From the NCBI RefSeq assembly GCF_009905615.1, contig NZ_JAAAKW010000033.1:1-42151 (forward strand): DNA of 42,151 nt, in the 5' to 3' direction. Below are positions 8,821 to 16,654 of this stretch, piece by piece. The notes beneath the pieces were generated by a model. That model saw only the letters and a list, made by a program, of their open reading frames with translations, was not told the DNA's origin and did no database searches. Both the position numbers and the translations under genes were made by a program. Source of the stretch: Pseudomonas sp. SLFW. GTDB taxonomy: Bacteria > Pseudomonadota > Gammaproteobacteria > Pseudomonadales > Pseudomonadaceae. Each line of letters opens with the position of its first letter. Position 1 is the first letter of the stretch.

Positions 8821-9285
8821 TCAGAACTGCGATTGCAGATAGTTTTCCAGCCCGATGGATTTGATCAGACCCATCTGCTTTTCGAGCCAGTAGGTGTGAT
8901 CTTCTTCAGTATCGGCCAGTTGAACACGCAAGATGTCACGACTCACGTAGTCCTTATGCTGCTCACAGAGCGCGATACCTTTGCACAATGCTGCGCGGAC
9001 CTTATATTCGAGACGAAGATCGCTGGCGAGCATTTCAGGCACGGTAGTACCCACGTCCAGATCGTCCGGCCGCATGCGCGGCGTTCCTTCAAGCATCAAA
9101 ATACGACGCATTAACGCATCAGCGTGTTGTGCCTCTTCTTCCATTTCATGATTGATACGCTCGTAGAGCTTGGTGAAACCCCAATCCTCATACATCCGCG
9201 AATGGACGAAATATTGGTCGCGTGCAGCCAATTCGCCGGTCAGCAGCGTGTTGAGGTAATCGATGACGTCCGGGTGGCCTTGCAT
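8821..9285 (-). CDS. ftnA: Bacterial ferritin FtnA type (often annotated bacterioferritin BfrA)
   Basis: Iron-storage protein forming a 24-subunit cytoplasmic cage that oxidises Fe(II) and stores it as mineral. The 154 residues align with E. coli Bfr over the whole length. The di-iron ferroxidase residues are kept: E18, E51, H54, E93 and the late TEEDH motif. At position 52, the haem-ligand Met of Bfr, there is Ala (NHEMEEEAQHAD). This agrees with the P. aeruginosa protein now called FtnA, once BfrA, which lacks the haem ligand. The ATG has AAGGAG ten bases upstream. In P. aeruginosa katA lies between this gene and rplQ; here the 260-base gap holds no gene. Confidence 0.93.
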   Translation of the reverse strand: MQGHPDVIDYLNTLLTGELAARDQYFVHSRMYEDWGFTKLYERINHEMEEEAQHADALMRRILMLEGTPRMRPDDLDVGTTVPEMLASDLRLEYKVRAALCKGIALCEQHKDYVSRDILRVQLADTEEDHTYWLEKQMGLIKSIGLENYLQSQF

Positions 9286-9501
9286 CGCCGTGAATCTCCT
9301 TCATGAAAGTCGATAGTTTGGACCAACATTGGCGACAGGTCACCTTTCAAGAAGCAGAAAACCGAAGAAAATCACCGAATACGTGACATTTGGTGCCGAA
9401 AACATGGGTAAATGAGGTGAGTTCTCTTTATCACTAAGAATTAGCGCAATAACCTGGCGCTCAACTGATAACGCGTTGTATTTAACTAAATGAAAGGCAA
9501 C
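9286..9501. other. Spacer between ftnA and the rplQ terminator; no gene seen
   Basis: About 215 AT-richer bases with no open frame of any quality and no remnant of the catalase gene that sits here in P. aeruginosa. It must contain the ftnA promoter (minus strand), but I could not find a convincing pair of sigma-70 boxes. Two imperfect inverted repeats are visible near the ftnA start: TTGGACCAA at about 9318-9326, and GGCGAC/GTCACC at about 9331-9344. Either could be a regulator site, but this is not supported further. Confidence 0.4.
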
Positions 9502-9530
9502 AAAAAACCGGGCACTAGGCCCGGTTTTTT
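9502..9530 (-). terminator. Terminator of the alpha operon, after rplQ
   Basis: AAAAAACCGGGC (9502-9513) pairs with GCCCGGTTTTTT (9519-9530) around a five-base loop. It lies 16 bases past the rplQ stop and ends the minus-strand ribosomal protein transcript with a U-tract. Confidence 0.92.
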
Positions 9531-9545
9531 GTGAAGACTGATGTC

Positions 9546-9932
9546 TTACTCAGCAGCTTCTACAGAGCCACCGACTGGACGATCAACCAGCTCGACGTAC
9601 GCCATAGGCGCATTGTCGCCAGCGCGGAAACCGCACTTCAGGATACGCAGGTAGCCACCCTCACGGGTCGCATAGCGCTTGCCCAGATCGTTGAACAGCT
9701 TACCGACGATTTCTTTCGAACGAGTACGGTCGAAAGCCAGACGGCGGTTAGCAACGCTGTCGATCTTGGCCAAAGTGATCAGCGGCTCGGCAACGCGGCG
9801 CAGTTCCTTGGCTTTCGGCAGGGTAGTTTTGATCAGCTCGTGCTCGAACAGCGACACCGCCATGTTTTGAAACATGGCCTTGCGGTGAGAGCTGGTACGG
9901 CTCAGGTGACGTCCACTTTTACGATGACGCAT
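9546..9932 (-). CDS. rplQ: 50S ribosomal protein L17
   Basis: The 128-residue L17 lies near the exit tunnel of the large subunit. The family opening MRHRKSGRHLSRTSSHRKAM is present, followed by the conserved ELIKTTLPKAKELRRVAEPLITLAK. The short acidic tail EAAE ends the protein. It is the last gene of the alpha operon (rpsM-rpsK-rpsD-rpoA-rplQ), 42 bases after rpoA, and is followed by a strong terminator. Confidence 0.98.
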   Translation of the reverse strand: MRHRKSGRHLSRTSSHRKAMFQNMAVSLFEHELIKTTLPKAKELRRVAEPLITLAKIDSVANRRLAFDRTRSKEIVGKLFNDLGKRYATREGGYLRILKCGFRAGDNAPMAYVELVDRPVGGSVEAAE

Positions 9933-9974
9933 GGTTCATTCCTTACCAAACACAACGTTCGGTGATTACGACGA

Positions 9975-10976
9975 TCAGGCAGTCGCCTTGTCGTCCTTCT
10001 TAAGACTTGCAGGCGGCCAGTTGTCGAGGCGCATGCCGAGGGAGAGACCACGAGAAGCCAGAACGTCCTTGATTTCGGTCAAGGATTTCTTGCCCAGGTT
10101 CGGAGTCTTCAACAGTTCCACTTCAGTGCGCTGGATCAGATCACCGATGTAGTAAATGTTCTCCGCCTTAAGGCAGTTGGCCGAACGTACGGTCAGTTCC
10201 AAATCGTCAACCGGACGAAGCAGGATCGGATCGATCTCGTCTTCCTGTTCGACTACAACAGGTTCGCTGTCACCTTTGAGGTCGACGAACGCAGCCAACT
10301 GCTGTTGCAGAATGGTTGCAGCGCGACGGATTGCCTCTTCAGGGTCCAGAGTACCGTTGGTTTCCAGATCAATAACCAGCTTGTCCAGGTTGGTACGCTG
10401 TTCGACACGGGCGTTTTCCACCACGTATGCGATACGACGTACCGGGCTGAACGAGGAGTCGAGCTGCAAGCGACCAATGCTGCGGCTTTCGTCTTCGTCG
10501 CTCTGACGCGAGTCTGCTGGTTCATAACCGCGACCACGAGCTACAACGAGCTTCATGTTCAGGGCGCCGTTAGACGCCAGGTTAGCGATTACGTGATCGG
10601 GGTTAACGATCTCGACATCATGATCCAGCTGAATATCGGCAGCGGTAACCACCCCCGAACCCTTCTTCGACAAGGTCAGCGTAACTTCGTCTCGACCGTG
10701 CAGCTTGATAGCCAGACCTTTAAGGTTCAACAGGATTTCAATGACATCTTCCTGTACACCTTCGATGGCGCTGTACTCATGAAGTACACCGTCAATCTCG
10801 GCCTCGACTACTGCACAGCCGGGCATGGAGGACAACAAGATGCGGCGCAGCGCGTTGCCCAGGGTATGGCCGAAACCACGCTCGAGAGGCTCGAGAGTGA
10901 TTTTGGCGCGGGTTGGACTGACAACCTGTACATCAATGTGACGGGGTGTCAGGAACTCATTTACCGAAATCTGCAT
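9975..10976 (-). CDS. rpoA: RNA polymerase alpha subunit
   Basis: Alpha dimerises to nucleate core RNA polymerase assembly, and its C-terminal domain contacts UP elements and activators. The 333 residues have the N-terminal assembly domain (ERGFGHTLGNALRRILLSSMPG near residues 32-53, then EGVQEDVIEILLNLKG), an acidic linker (VEQEDEIDPILLRPVDDLEL), and the C-terminal domain with SANCLKAENIYYIGDLIQR and TPNLGKKSLTEIKDVL. Its length is a few residues above the 329 of E. coli. It lies in the usual place between rpsD and rplQ, so polymerase and ribosome synthesis are co-transcribed. Confidence 0.99.
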   Translation of the reverse strand: MQISVNEFLTPRHIDVQVVSPTRAKITLEPLERGFGHTLGNALRRILLSSMPGCAVVEAEIDGVLHEYSAIEGVQEDVIEILLNLKGLAIKLHGRDEVTLTLSKKGSGVVTAADIQLDHDVEIVNPDHVIANLASNGALNMKLVVARGRGYEPADSRQSDEDESRSIGRLQLDSSFSPVRRIAYVVENARVEQRTNLDKLVIDLETNGTLDPEEAIRRAATILQQQLAAFVDLKGDSEPVVVEQEDEIDPILLRPVDDLELTVRSANCLKAENIYYIGDLIQRTEVELLKTPNLGKKSLTEIKDVLASRGLSLGMRLDNWPPASLKKDDKATA

Positions 10977-10998
10977 GGATGCACCTATTTTCTAGCCC

Positions 10999-11619
10999 TT
11001 ACTTGGAGTAGAGCTCGACAATCAGGCTTTCGTTGATGTCGGCGGACAGATCACTGCGAGCTGGAACGTTTTTGAAGACGCCAGATTTTTTCTCAGTGTC
11101 TACTTCTACCCATTCTACGCGGCCACGTTGGGCACACAGATCGAGAGCCTGGACGATACGCAGTTGGTTTTTCGCTTTTTCGCGAATAGCTACTACGTCA
11201 CCAGCACGAACCTGGTAGGACGGAACGTTAACGGTTTTACCGTTTACGCTAACCGACTTGTGCGATACCAGCTGACGAGATTCGGCACGAGTAGAACCGA
11301 AACCCATACGGTATACGACGTTGTCCAGACGGCATTCGAGCAGTTGCAGCAGGTTCTCACCAGTAGCGCCTTTCTTGCCGGCAGCTTCTTTGTAGTAACC
11401 GCTGAACTGACGCTCGAGAACGCCATAGATACGACGGACTTTCTGCTTTTCACGCAGCTGGGTGCCGTAGTCGGACTGGCGACCGCGGCGCTGACCGTGG
11501 ATACCAGGTGCTGCTTCAATGTTGCACTTCGATTCGATAGCGCGCACGCCGCTCTTCAGGAAGAGATCGGTGCCTTCGCGACGAGCGAGTTTGCATTTTG
11601 GACCAATGTAACGAGCCAT
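10999..11619 (-). CDS. rpsD: 30S ribosomal protein S4
   Basis: S4 is a primary 16S rRNA-binding protein that starts 30S assembly and, in E. coli, represses its own alpha operon. At 206 residues it has the usual length. It opens MARYIGPKCKLARREG and contains the S4 RNA-binding domain (LECRLDNVVYRMGF, VSHKSVSVNGKTVNVPS, VRAGDVVAIREKAK). It lies 22 bases ahead of rpoA. Confidence 0.99.
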   Translation of the reverse strand: MARYIGPKCKLARREGTDLFLKSGVRAIESKCNIEAAPGIHGQRRGRQSDYGTQLREKQKVRRIYGVLERQFSGYYKEAAGKKGATGENLLQLLECRLDNVVYRMGFGSTRAESRQLVSHKSVSVNGKTVNVPSYQVRAGDVVAIREKAKNQLRIVQALDLCAQRGRVEWVEVDTEKKSGVFKNVPARSDLSADINESLIVELYSK

Positions 11620-11637
11620 TCTTTACAATCTCCTGGA

Positions 11638-12027
11638 TTACACGCGGCGCTTCTTCGGCGGACGGCACCCGTTGTGCGGGATTGGCGTCACGTCGGTGAT
11701 GCTGGCGATCTTGTAGCCACAGCCGTTCAAAGCACGGACAGCAGATTCACGACCTGGACCTGGACCTTTGACGTTAACGTCGAGGTTTTTCAGGCCGTAT
11801 TCCAGCGCAGCTTGACCAGCACGCTCAGCAGCTACTTGAGCAGCGAACGGGGTGGACTTGCGGGAACCGCGGAAACCCGAACCACCGGAGGTAGCCCAGG
11901 AAAGAGCGTTACCTTGACGGTCGGTGATGGTCACGATGGTGTTGTTAAAAGAAGCATGGATGTGGGCGATGCCATCAACCACTGTCTTTTTAACTTTTTT
12001 ACGAGGACGAGCAGCAGGTTTTGCCAT
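11638..12027 (-). CDS. rpsK: 30S ribosomal protein S11
   Basis: S11 is part of the 30S platform next to the mRNA exit path. The 129 residues include HIHASFNNTIVTITDRQGN and GFRGSRKSTPFAAQVAAE, and end with the basic PHNGCRPPKKRRV tail typical of the family. The N-terminus is rich in Lys/Arg. It lies between rpsM and rpsD in the alpha operon, with 18 bases to rpsD. Confidence 0.99.
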   Translation of the reverse strand: MAKPAARPRKKVKKTVVDGIAHIHASFNNTIVTITDRQGNALSWATSGGSGFRGSRKSTPFAAQVAAERAGQAALEYGLKNLDVNVKGPGPGRESAVRALNGCGYKIASITDVTPIPHNGCRPPKKRRV

Positions 12028-12057
12028 GATTTAATTCCTGTCGATTCGCTGGGGCGA

Positions 12058-12414
12058 TTACTTGCGGATCGGCTTACGCGGACCTTTACGGGTACGCGCG
12101 TTGGTCTTGGTACGCTGACCGCGTACTGGAAGACCGCGACGATGACGCAGACCGCGGTAGCAACCGAGATCCATCAAGCGCTTGATTTTCATGTTGATTT
12201 CGCGACGCAGGTCACCTTCAGTGGTGAACTTCGCGACTTCGCCACGCAGCTGTTCAATCTGCTCATCGCTCAGATCTTTGATCTTCGCCGCCGGGTTAAC
12301 CCCGGTGGTAGCACAGATTTTCTGTGCAGTCGTGCGACCAACACCATAGATGTAGGTCAGCGAGATAACAGTATGCTTGTTATCTGGAATGTTAACGCCT
12401 GCAATACGGGCCAT
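12058..12414 (-). CDS. rpsM: 30S ribosomal protein S13
   Basis: S13 sits in the head of the 30S subunit and contacts the P-site tRNA and the large subunit. The 118 residues contain MARIAGVNIPDNKH, the helix-hairpin-helix-like YGVGRTTAQKIC, and the basic C-terminal tail RGQRTKTNARTRKGPRKPIRK that reaches the tRNA. It is the first gene of the alpha operon and has its own promoter at 12474-12502. Confidence 0.99.
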   Translation of the reverse strand: MARIAGVNIPDNKHTVISLTYIYGVGRTTAQKICATTGVNPAAKIKDLSDEQIEQLRGEVAKFTTEGDLRREINMKIKRLMDLGCYRGLRHRRGLPVRGQRTKTNARTRKGPRKPIRK

Positions 12415-12473
12415 TCAGTGGGACTCCAATTGACAGCTACCTACGCCCCGGAAGCCAAGAAATAGGGCGCGAG

Positions 12474-12502
12474 ATAATATCGCTGTAATAACAAATAATC
12501 AA
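12474..12502 (-). promoter_or_regulatory. Alpha operon promoter ahead of rpsM
   Basis: On the minus strand, TTGATT (12502-12497) and TATTAT (12479-12474) are separated by exactly 17 bases. The discriminator that follows (CTCGCGCCC) is GC-rich, as at promoters under stringent control. The predicted leader to the rpsM ATG is about 50 bases. The -35 box overlaps the tail of the terminator hairpin at 12503-12526. Confidence 0.8.
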
Positions 12503-12526
12503 CCCAGCAGCGCACTAGCTGCTGGG
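12503..12526 (-). terminator. Terminator-like hairpin at the end of the spc operon, after rpmJ
   Basis: CCCAGCAG (12503-12510) pairs perfectly with CTGCTGGG (12519-12526), with one further C-G pair inside. On the minus-strand RNA the hairpin is followed by UUGAUUAUUUGUU, a T-rich though interrupted tail. It lies 20 bases past the rpmJ stop. Partial read-through into the alpha operon is likely, given the imperfect U-tract. Confidence 0.75.
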
Positions 12527-12545
12527 CTTTTAGCACAGATCACAC

Positions 12546-12662
12546 TCAGCCTTGGCGCTGCTTGTGACGTGGTTCCGCGCTGCAAATTACTCGAACAACA
12601 CCTTCGCGGCGAATAATCTTGCAGTTGCGGCACAGCTTTTTCACCGATGCACGAACTTTCAT
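12546..12662 (-). CDS. rpmJ: 50S ribosomal protein L36, zinc-ribbon form
   Basis: This 38-residue protein reads [20 protein letters not shown] and ends RHKQRQG. Zinc ligands C11, C14, C27 and H33 are intact, so this is the zinc-binding (C+) version; many bacteria also keep a cysteine-free paralogue for zinc starvation. L36 is a late-assembling protein of the 50S subunit. The gene is the last of the spc operon, 28 bases after secY, and is followed by the hairpin at 12503-12526. It was found by direct translation of the minus strand. Confidence 0.97.
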
Positions 12663-12690
12663 CACCAACTCCTCGAACCTTATGGGTGCT

Positions 12691-14022
12691 TCAGCGCAGC
12701 ATGCCGCTGCCGTAGCCCTTCAGGTTGGCTTTCTTCATCAGGGATTCATACTGGTGCGAAACGAGGTGAGATTGCACTTGGGACATGAAGTCCATCACAA
12801 CCACGACCACGATCAGCAACGAGGTCCCGCCAAGGTAGAACGGCACGTTTGCAGCCACCACCAGAAACTGGGGCAACAAGCACACGGCCATCATATATAG
12901 AGCACCGAACATGGTCAGACGAGTCAAAACGCCATCGATATAGCGTGCCGACTGCTCACCAGGACGGATACCCGGAATAAAGGCACCGGACTTCTTCAGG
13001 TTTTCCGCTACGTCTTTCGGATTGAACATCAACGCCGTATAGAAGAAGCAGAAGAAAATAATCCCTGCACTAAACAGCAGAATATTCAACGGCTGACCAG
13101 GAGCGATCGACTGCGAGATGTCCTGCAACCAGCCCATACCTTCAGACTGACCGAACCAGGCACCCAACGAAGCCGGAAACAGCAAGATGCTGCTCGCGAA
13201 AATGGCCGGAATTACACCAGCCATGTTCACTTTCAGCGGCAAGTGGCTGGTCTGCGCTGCGAAGACCTTACGGCCCTGCTGACGCTTGGCGTAGTGAACA
13301 GCGATACGACGCTGACCACGCTCAATGAACACCACGAAACCGATGATCGCTACTGCCAGCAAACCGATGGCGACCAGAGCGAAAATGTTGATATCACCCT
13401 GACGTGCAGACTCGAAAGACTGCCCGATAGCCCTCGGAAGACCGGCGACGATACCCGAAAAAATCAACATCGAGATACCGTTACCAACACCGCGCTCTGT
13501 GATCTGCTCGCCCAGCCACATCATGAACAAGGCACCCGCCACGAAGGTGGTAACCGCCACGAAGTGGAAGCCGATATCTGCAGAAAAAGCGACGCCCTGA
13601 CCCGCCAAGCCAATGGACATGCCAATAGCTTGAACCAGGGCCAGTGCAACGGTGCCATAGCGGGTGTATTGGCTGATCTTACGACGACCAGCCTCACCTT
13701 CCTTCTTCAACTGCTCCAGCTGTGGGCTGACAGCGGTCATGAGCTGCATGATGATCGACGCCGAAATGTACGGCATGATCCCCAACGCAAAGATGCTCAT
13801 GCGCTCCAGCGCACCACCGGAAAACATGTTGAACAAGCTAAGAATGGTCCCCTCATTCTGTCGAAACAGGTCCGCCAGCCGGTCAGGGTTGATACCTGGA
13901 ACTGGGATATGCGCACCGATCCGATAGACGATAATCGCCAGGAACAGAAAACGCAGACGAGCCCAGAGCTCGGACAACCCGCCGCTTTTGCTGAGCGCTG
14001 AGAGAGCACCTTGCTTAGCCAT
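12691..14022 (-). CDS. secY: Preprotein translocase subunit SecY
   Basis: SecY forms the protein-conducting channel of the inner membrane with SecE and SecG. The 443 residues show about ten hydrophobic helices, the first at [20 protein letters not shown], a plug-like segment rich in Gly/Ser ([16 protein letters not shown]), and the conserved QYTRYGT and [13 protein letters not shown] loops. The ATG abuts the rplO stop with no gap, which suggests coupled translation. Its partner SecE is encoded elsewhere in this window at 39433-39801. Confidence 0.99.
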
Positions 14023-14454
14023 TTATTCCTCGAATTTGCCGCCAGCTGCTTCGATAGCCGCACGCGCACCTTTGGTGGCTGCGATACCTTTGAGGGTGAC
14101 CGCGCGAGTAACCTCACCGGACAGCATGATTTTCACGCGCTGTACGTTTTGGTTGATCACGTTGGCATCCTTCAGGGACTGCACAGTTACGACGCCTTCC
14201 ACTTTAGCCAGCTCGGAGGTGCGAACTTCTGCACGATCCATAGCCTTCAAAGAGACGAAGCCGAACTTAGGCAGACGACGATGCAACGGCTGTTGGCCGC
14301 CTTCGAAGCCCGGAGCGATGGCGCCACCGGAGCGGGAGGTCTGACCTTTGTGGCCGCGGCCACCAGTCTTACCCAAACCACTACCGATACCACGGCCCGG
14401 ACGATGCTTCTCGCGACGGGAACCCGGCGCAGGACTCAGATCATTGAGTTTCAT
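14023..14454 (-). CDS. rplO: 50S ribosomal protein L15
   Basis: L15 is a late-assembly 23S rRNA-binding protein. The 143 residues begin MKLNDLSPAPGSRREKHRPG, the family's Gly/Arg/Lys-rich extension (RGIGSGLGKTGGRGHKGQ), and continue into the globular domain with GFEGGQQPLHRRLPKFGF. It lies between rpmD and secY in the spc operon; three bases separate it from rpmD and none from secY. Confidence 0.99.
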   Translation of the reverse strand: MKLNDLSPAPGSRREKHRPGRGIGSGLGKTGGRGHKGQTSRSGGAIAPGFEGGQQPLHRRLPKFGFVSLKAMDRAEVRTSELAKVEGVVTVQSLKDANVINQNVQRVKIMLSGEVTRAVTLKGIAATKGARAAIEAAGGKFEE

Positions 14455-14457
14455 CGA

Positions 14458-14634
14458 TTAACCCTCGACTCGCAGCATGTAGTAAGCCTTGTTGATCATC
14501 CCACGGTTTTCCGGGGTATCAGCGACTTCTACAGTGTGACCGATGCGACGCAGACCCAGACCCTTAACGCACAGTTTGTGGTTAGGGATGCGGCCGGTCA
14601 TGCTTTTGATCAAAGTAACTTTAACGGTAGCCAT
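14458..14634 (-). CDS. rpmD: 50S ribosomal protein L30
   Basis: A 58-residue protein read directly from the minus strand: it opens MATVKVTLIKSMTGRIPNHK and ends NKAYYMLRVEG. It has the L30 ferredoxin-like fold signature TGRIPNHKLCVKGLGLRR followed by HTVEVADTPENRGM. It lies between rpsE and rplO with gaps of 2 and 3 bases. Confidence 0.98.
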   Translation of the reverse strand: MATVKVTLIKSMTGRIPNHKLCVKGLGLRRIGHTVEVADTPENRGMINKAYYMLRVEG

Positions 14635-14636
14635 GA

Positions 14637-15137
14637 TCAGATGATCTCCTCAACGTTCAAGCCGCGCTTGGCAGCGATGGACTCAGGAGACTGCATGGCC
14701 TTCAAACCCTTGAACGTTGCGTGTACAACGTTGACCGGGTTGGTCGAACCGTAGCATTTGGCCAGAACGTTCTGAACGCCAGCAACTTCCAGGACAGCAC
14801 GCATTGCGCCGCCAGCGATGATGCCAGTACCTTCAGAAGCAGGCTGCATGTAAACCTTCGAAGCGCCGTGGGCGGACTTCATGGCGTACTGCAGAGTGGT
14901 GCCGTTCAGATCAACTTGGATCATGTTGCGGCGAGCAGCTTCCATTGCCTTCTGGATCGCAGCAGGCACTTCACGCGACTTGCCACGGCCGAAGCCAACA
15001 CGGCCCTTACCATCACCCACCACGGTCAACGCGGTGAAAGTGAAGATACGGCCGCCTTTTACGGTTTTTGCTACGCGATTAACTTGAACCAGCTTCTCAA
15101 TGTAGCCTTCGTCGCGTTTTTGGTCGTTATTTGCCAT
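14637..15137 (-). CDS. rpsE: 30S ribosomal protein S5
   Basis: S5 helps maintain decoding accuracy and mRNA helicase activity of the 30S entry site. The 166 residues include the S5 double-stranded RNA-binding domain (EKLVQVNRVAKTVKGGRIFTF, GDGKGRVGFGRGKSREVP) and the C-terminal domain (GTGIIAGGAMRAVLEVAGV, KCYGSTNPVNVVHATFKGL). It lies between rplR and rpmD. Confidence 0.99.
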   Translation of the reverse strand: MANNDQKRDEGYIEKLVQVNRVAKTVKGGRIFTFTALTVVGDGKGRVGFGRGKSREVPAAIQKAMEAARRNMIQVDLNGTTLQYAMKSAHGASKVYMQPASEGTGIIAGGAMRAVLEVAGVQNVLAKCYGSTNPVNVVHATFKGLKAMQSPESIAAKRGLNVEEII

Positions 15138-15140
15138 AAC

Positions 15141-15491
15141 TTAGAACTCCAGCCCGCCTTCACGAGCAGCATCAGCCAGCGCCTTGACGCGACCGTGGTA
15201 CTTGAAGCCGGAACGATCAAAAGCCACTTGCGATACACCGGCGGCTTTCGCACGCTCAGCGATCAGCTGGCCAACTTTAGTGGCCGCGTCGATGTTGCCA
15301 GTGGCGCCATCACGCAGTTCTTTGTCCAAAGTCGAGGCATTTGCCAGGACTTTGCTGCCGTCGGCCGAAATGACCTGGGCATAAATGTGCTGCGAAGAGC
15401 GGTACACGCAGAGACGCACGACTTCGAGTTCGTGCATTTTCAGGCGTGCTTTGCGAGCGCGACGCAGTCGGGTAACTTTTTTGACGGTCAT
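15141..15491 (-). CDS. rplR: 50S ribosomal protein L18
   Basis: L18 binds 5S rRNA and docks it in the central protuberance. The 116 residues contain the basic N-terminus (KVTRLRRARKARLKM), then VVRLCVYRSSQHIYAQVIS and GERAKAAGVSQVAFDRSGFKYHGR-like sequence (here AERAKAAGVSQVAFDRSG). Gaps are 3 bases to rpsE and 10 to rplF. Confidence 0.99.
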   Translation of the reverse strand: MTVKKVTRLRRARKARLKMHELEVVRLCVYRSSQHIYAQVISADGSKVLANASTLDKELRDGATGNIDAATKVGQLIAERAKAAGVSQVAFDRSGFKYHGRVKALADAAREGGLEF

Positions 15492-15501
15492 TTGCTATGC
15501 C

Positions 15502-16035
15502 CTACTTCTTCTTGGCTTCTTTACGACGGACGACTTCGTCCGCGTAACGCACGCCTTTGCCTTTGTATGGCTCTGGACGGCGGAAGTCGCGGATCTCAGC
15601 GGCCACTTGACCAACCAACTGCTTGTCGATACCACGGATGAAGATATCGGTTTGGTTGGGAGTCTCAGCGGTGATGCCTGCTGGCAATTCGTAGTCCACT
15701 GGGTGCGAGAAGCCAAGGGCCAGGTTCAGCACCGTGCCTTTTGCTTGCGCTTTGTAACCAACACCGACCAGCTGGAGCTTACGCTCGAAGCCTTGGCTTA
15801 CGCCTTGGACCATGTTGTTTACCAACGCACGAGTGGTACCGGCCATTGCGCGAGTCTGTTGATCGCCGTTACGAGCAGCAAAACGCAGCTCACCAGCTTC
15901 TTCAACAATTTCAACGGACGAATGAATGTTCAGGTCCAGGGTGCCTTTTGCACCCTTCACCGAAAGCTGCTGACCGACGAGTTTAACTTCGACGCCTGCT
16001 GGCAACTTAACGGGGTTCTTAGCTACGCGTGACAT
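15502..16035 (-). CDS. rplF: 50S ribosomal protein L6
   Basis: L6 lies near the GTPase-associated centre of the 50S subunit. The protein has 177 residues, starting MSRVAKNPVKLPAGVEV at 16035; the open frame continues upstream to 16101, but that part is the end of rpsH and spacer. Two repeated L6 domains are visible, the second with GVGYKAQAKGTVLNLALGFS and the family C-terminal motif RRPEPYKGKGVRYADE. Confidence 0.99.
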   Translation of the reverse strand: MSRVAKNPVKLPAGVEVKLVGQQLSVKGAKGTLDLNIHSSVEIVEEAGELRFAARNGDQQTRAMAGTTRALVNNMVQGVSQGFERKLQLVGVGYKAQAKGTVLNLALGFSHPVDYELPAGITAETPNQTDIFIRGIDKQLVGQVAAEIRDFRRPEPYKGKGVRYADEVVRRKEAKKK

Positions 16036-16048
16036 GCTTATCCCCCCC

Positions 16049-16441
16049 TTAGAACACTGTGCAAAGCACTTCGCCGCCGACACCGGCAGCGCGCGCAGCA
16101 CGATCCGTCATCACACCTTTGTTGGTGGAGACGATAGACACACCGAGACCGCCACGAACTTTTGGCAGATCATCGACGGACTTGTACTGACGCAGGCCTG
16201 GACGGCTAACGCGCTTGACTTCTTCGATAACCGGACGGCCTTCGAAATATTTCAGCTCGATAGACAGCAAGGGCTTGGTTTCGCTGCTGATCTGATAACC
16301 CGCAATGTAACCTTCGTCCTTCAGGACTTTGGCTACAGCCACCTTCAAAGTGGAGGATGGCATGCTTACGACGGGCTTTTCGGCCATCTGGGCATTACGG
16401 ATACGAGTTAGCATGTCCGCTAACGGGTCCTGCATACTCAT
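16049..16441 (-). CDS. rpsH: 30S ribosomal protein S8
   Basis: S8 is a primary 16S rRNA-binding protein and, in E. coli, the translational repressor of the spc operon. The 130 residues show MQDPLADMLTRIRNAQ near the start and the C-terminal RNA-binding motif VSTNKGVMTDRAARAAGVGGE. Unlike the other genes of this operon it is separated from its upstream neighbour rpsN by 213 bases with strong hairpins. Confidence 0.99.
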   Translation of the reverse strand: MSMQDPLADMLTRIRNAQMAEKPVVSMPSSTLKVAVAKVLKDEGYIAGYQISSETKPLLSIELKYFEGRPVIEEVKRVSRPGLRQYKSVDDLPKVRGGLGVSIVSTNKGVMTDRAARAAGVGGEVLCTVF

Positions 16442-16654
16442 GGGCTAGACGCTCCTAATACAAAATAATTAGCCTTACGGCTACTGCTTGTCGCCAAAAA
16501 AACGCGGCCACGTGAGGACACGGGCTCTGGCGAGCCGGCAATTCTAGACGTACGCCAGAAACGAATCAAGCCCCAAAAGGGGCTTGATTCCAATTCAAGT
16601 GTTACGCCGGTCGGTTTCCGAAGAAACCTGCCCGCATAACACGAGAAGTTCGGC
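16442..16654 (-). other. Structured 213-base spacer between rpsN and rpsH
   Basis: No credible gene: the open frame crossing it (16438-16707) starts inside rpsN and has no family likeness. Three hairpins are visible. GAATCAAGCCCC (16563-16574) pairs perfectly with GGGGCTTGATTC (16579-16590) around a four-base loop, with no U-tract. GGTTTC/GAAACC (16613-16618 and 16623-16628) has a four-base loop. GGCTC/GAGCC lies near 16527-16540. All other genes in this operon are 0-23 bases apart, apart from rpmJ and secY at 28. The spacer may hold an RNA-processing or regulatory site. Confidence 0.7.
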
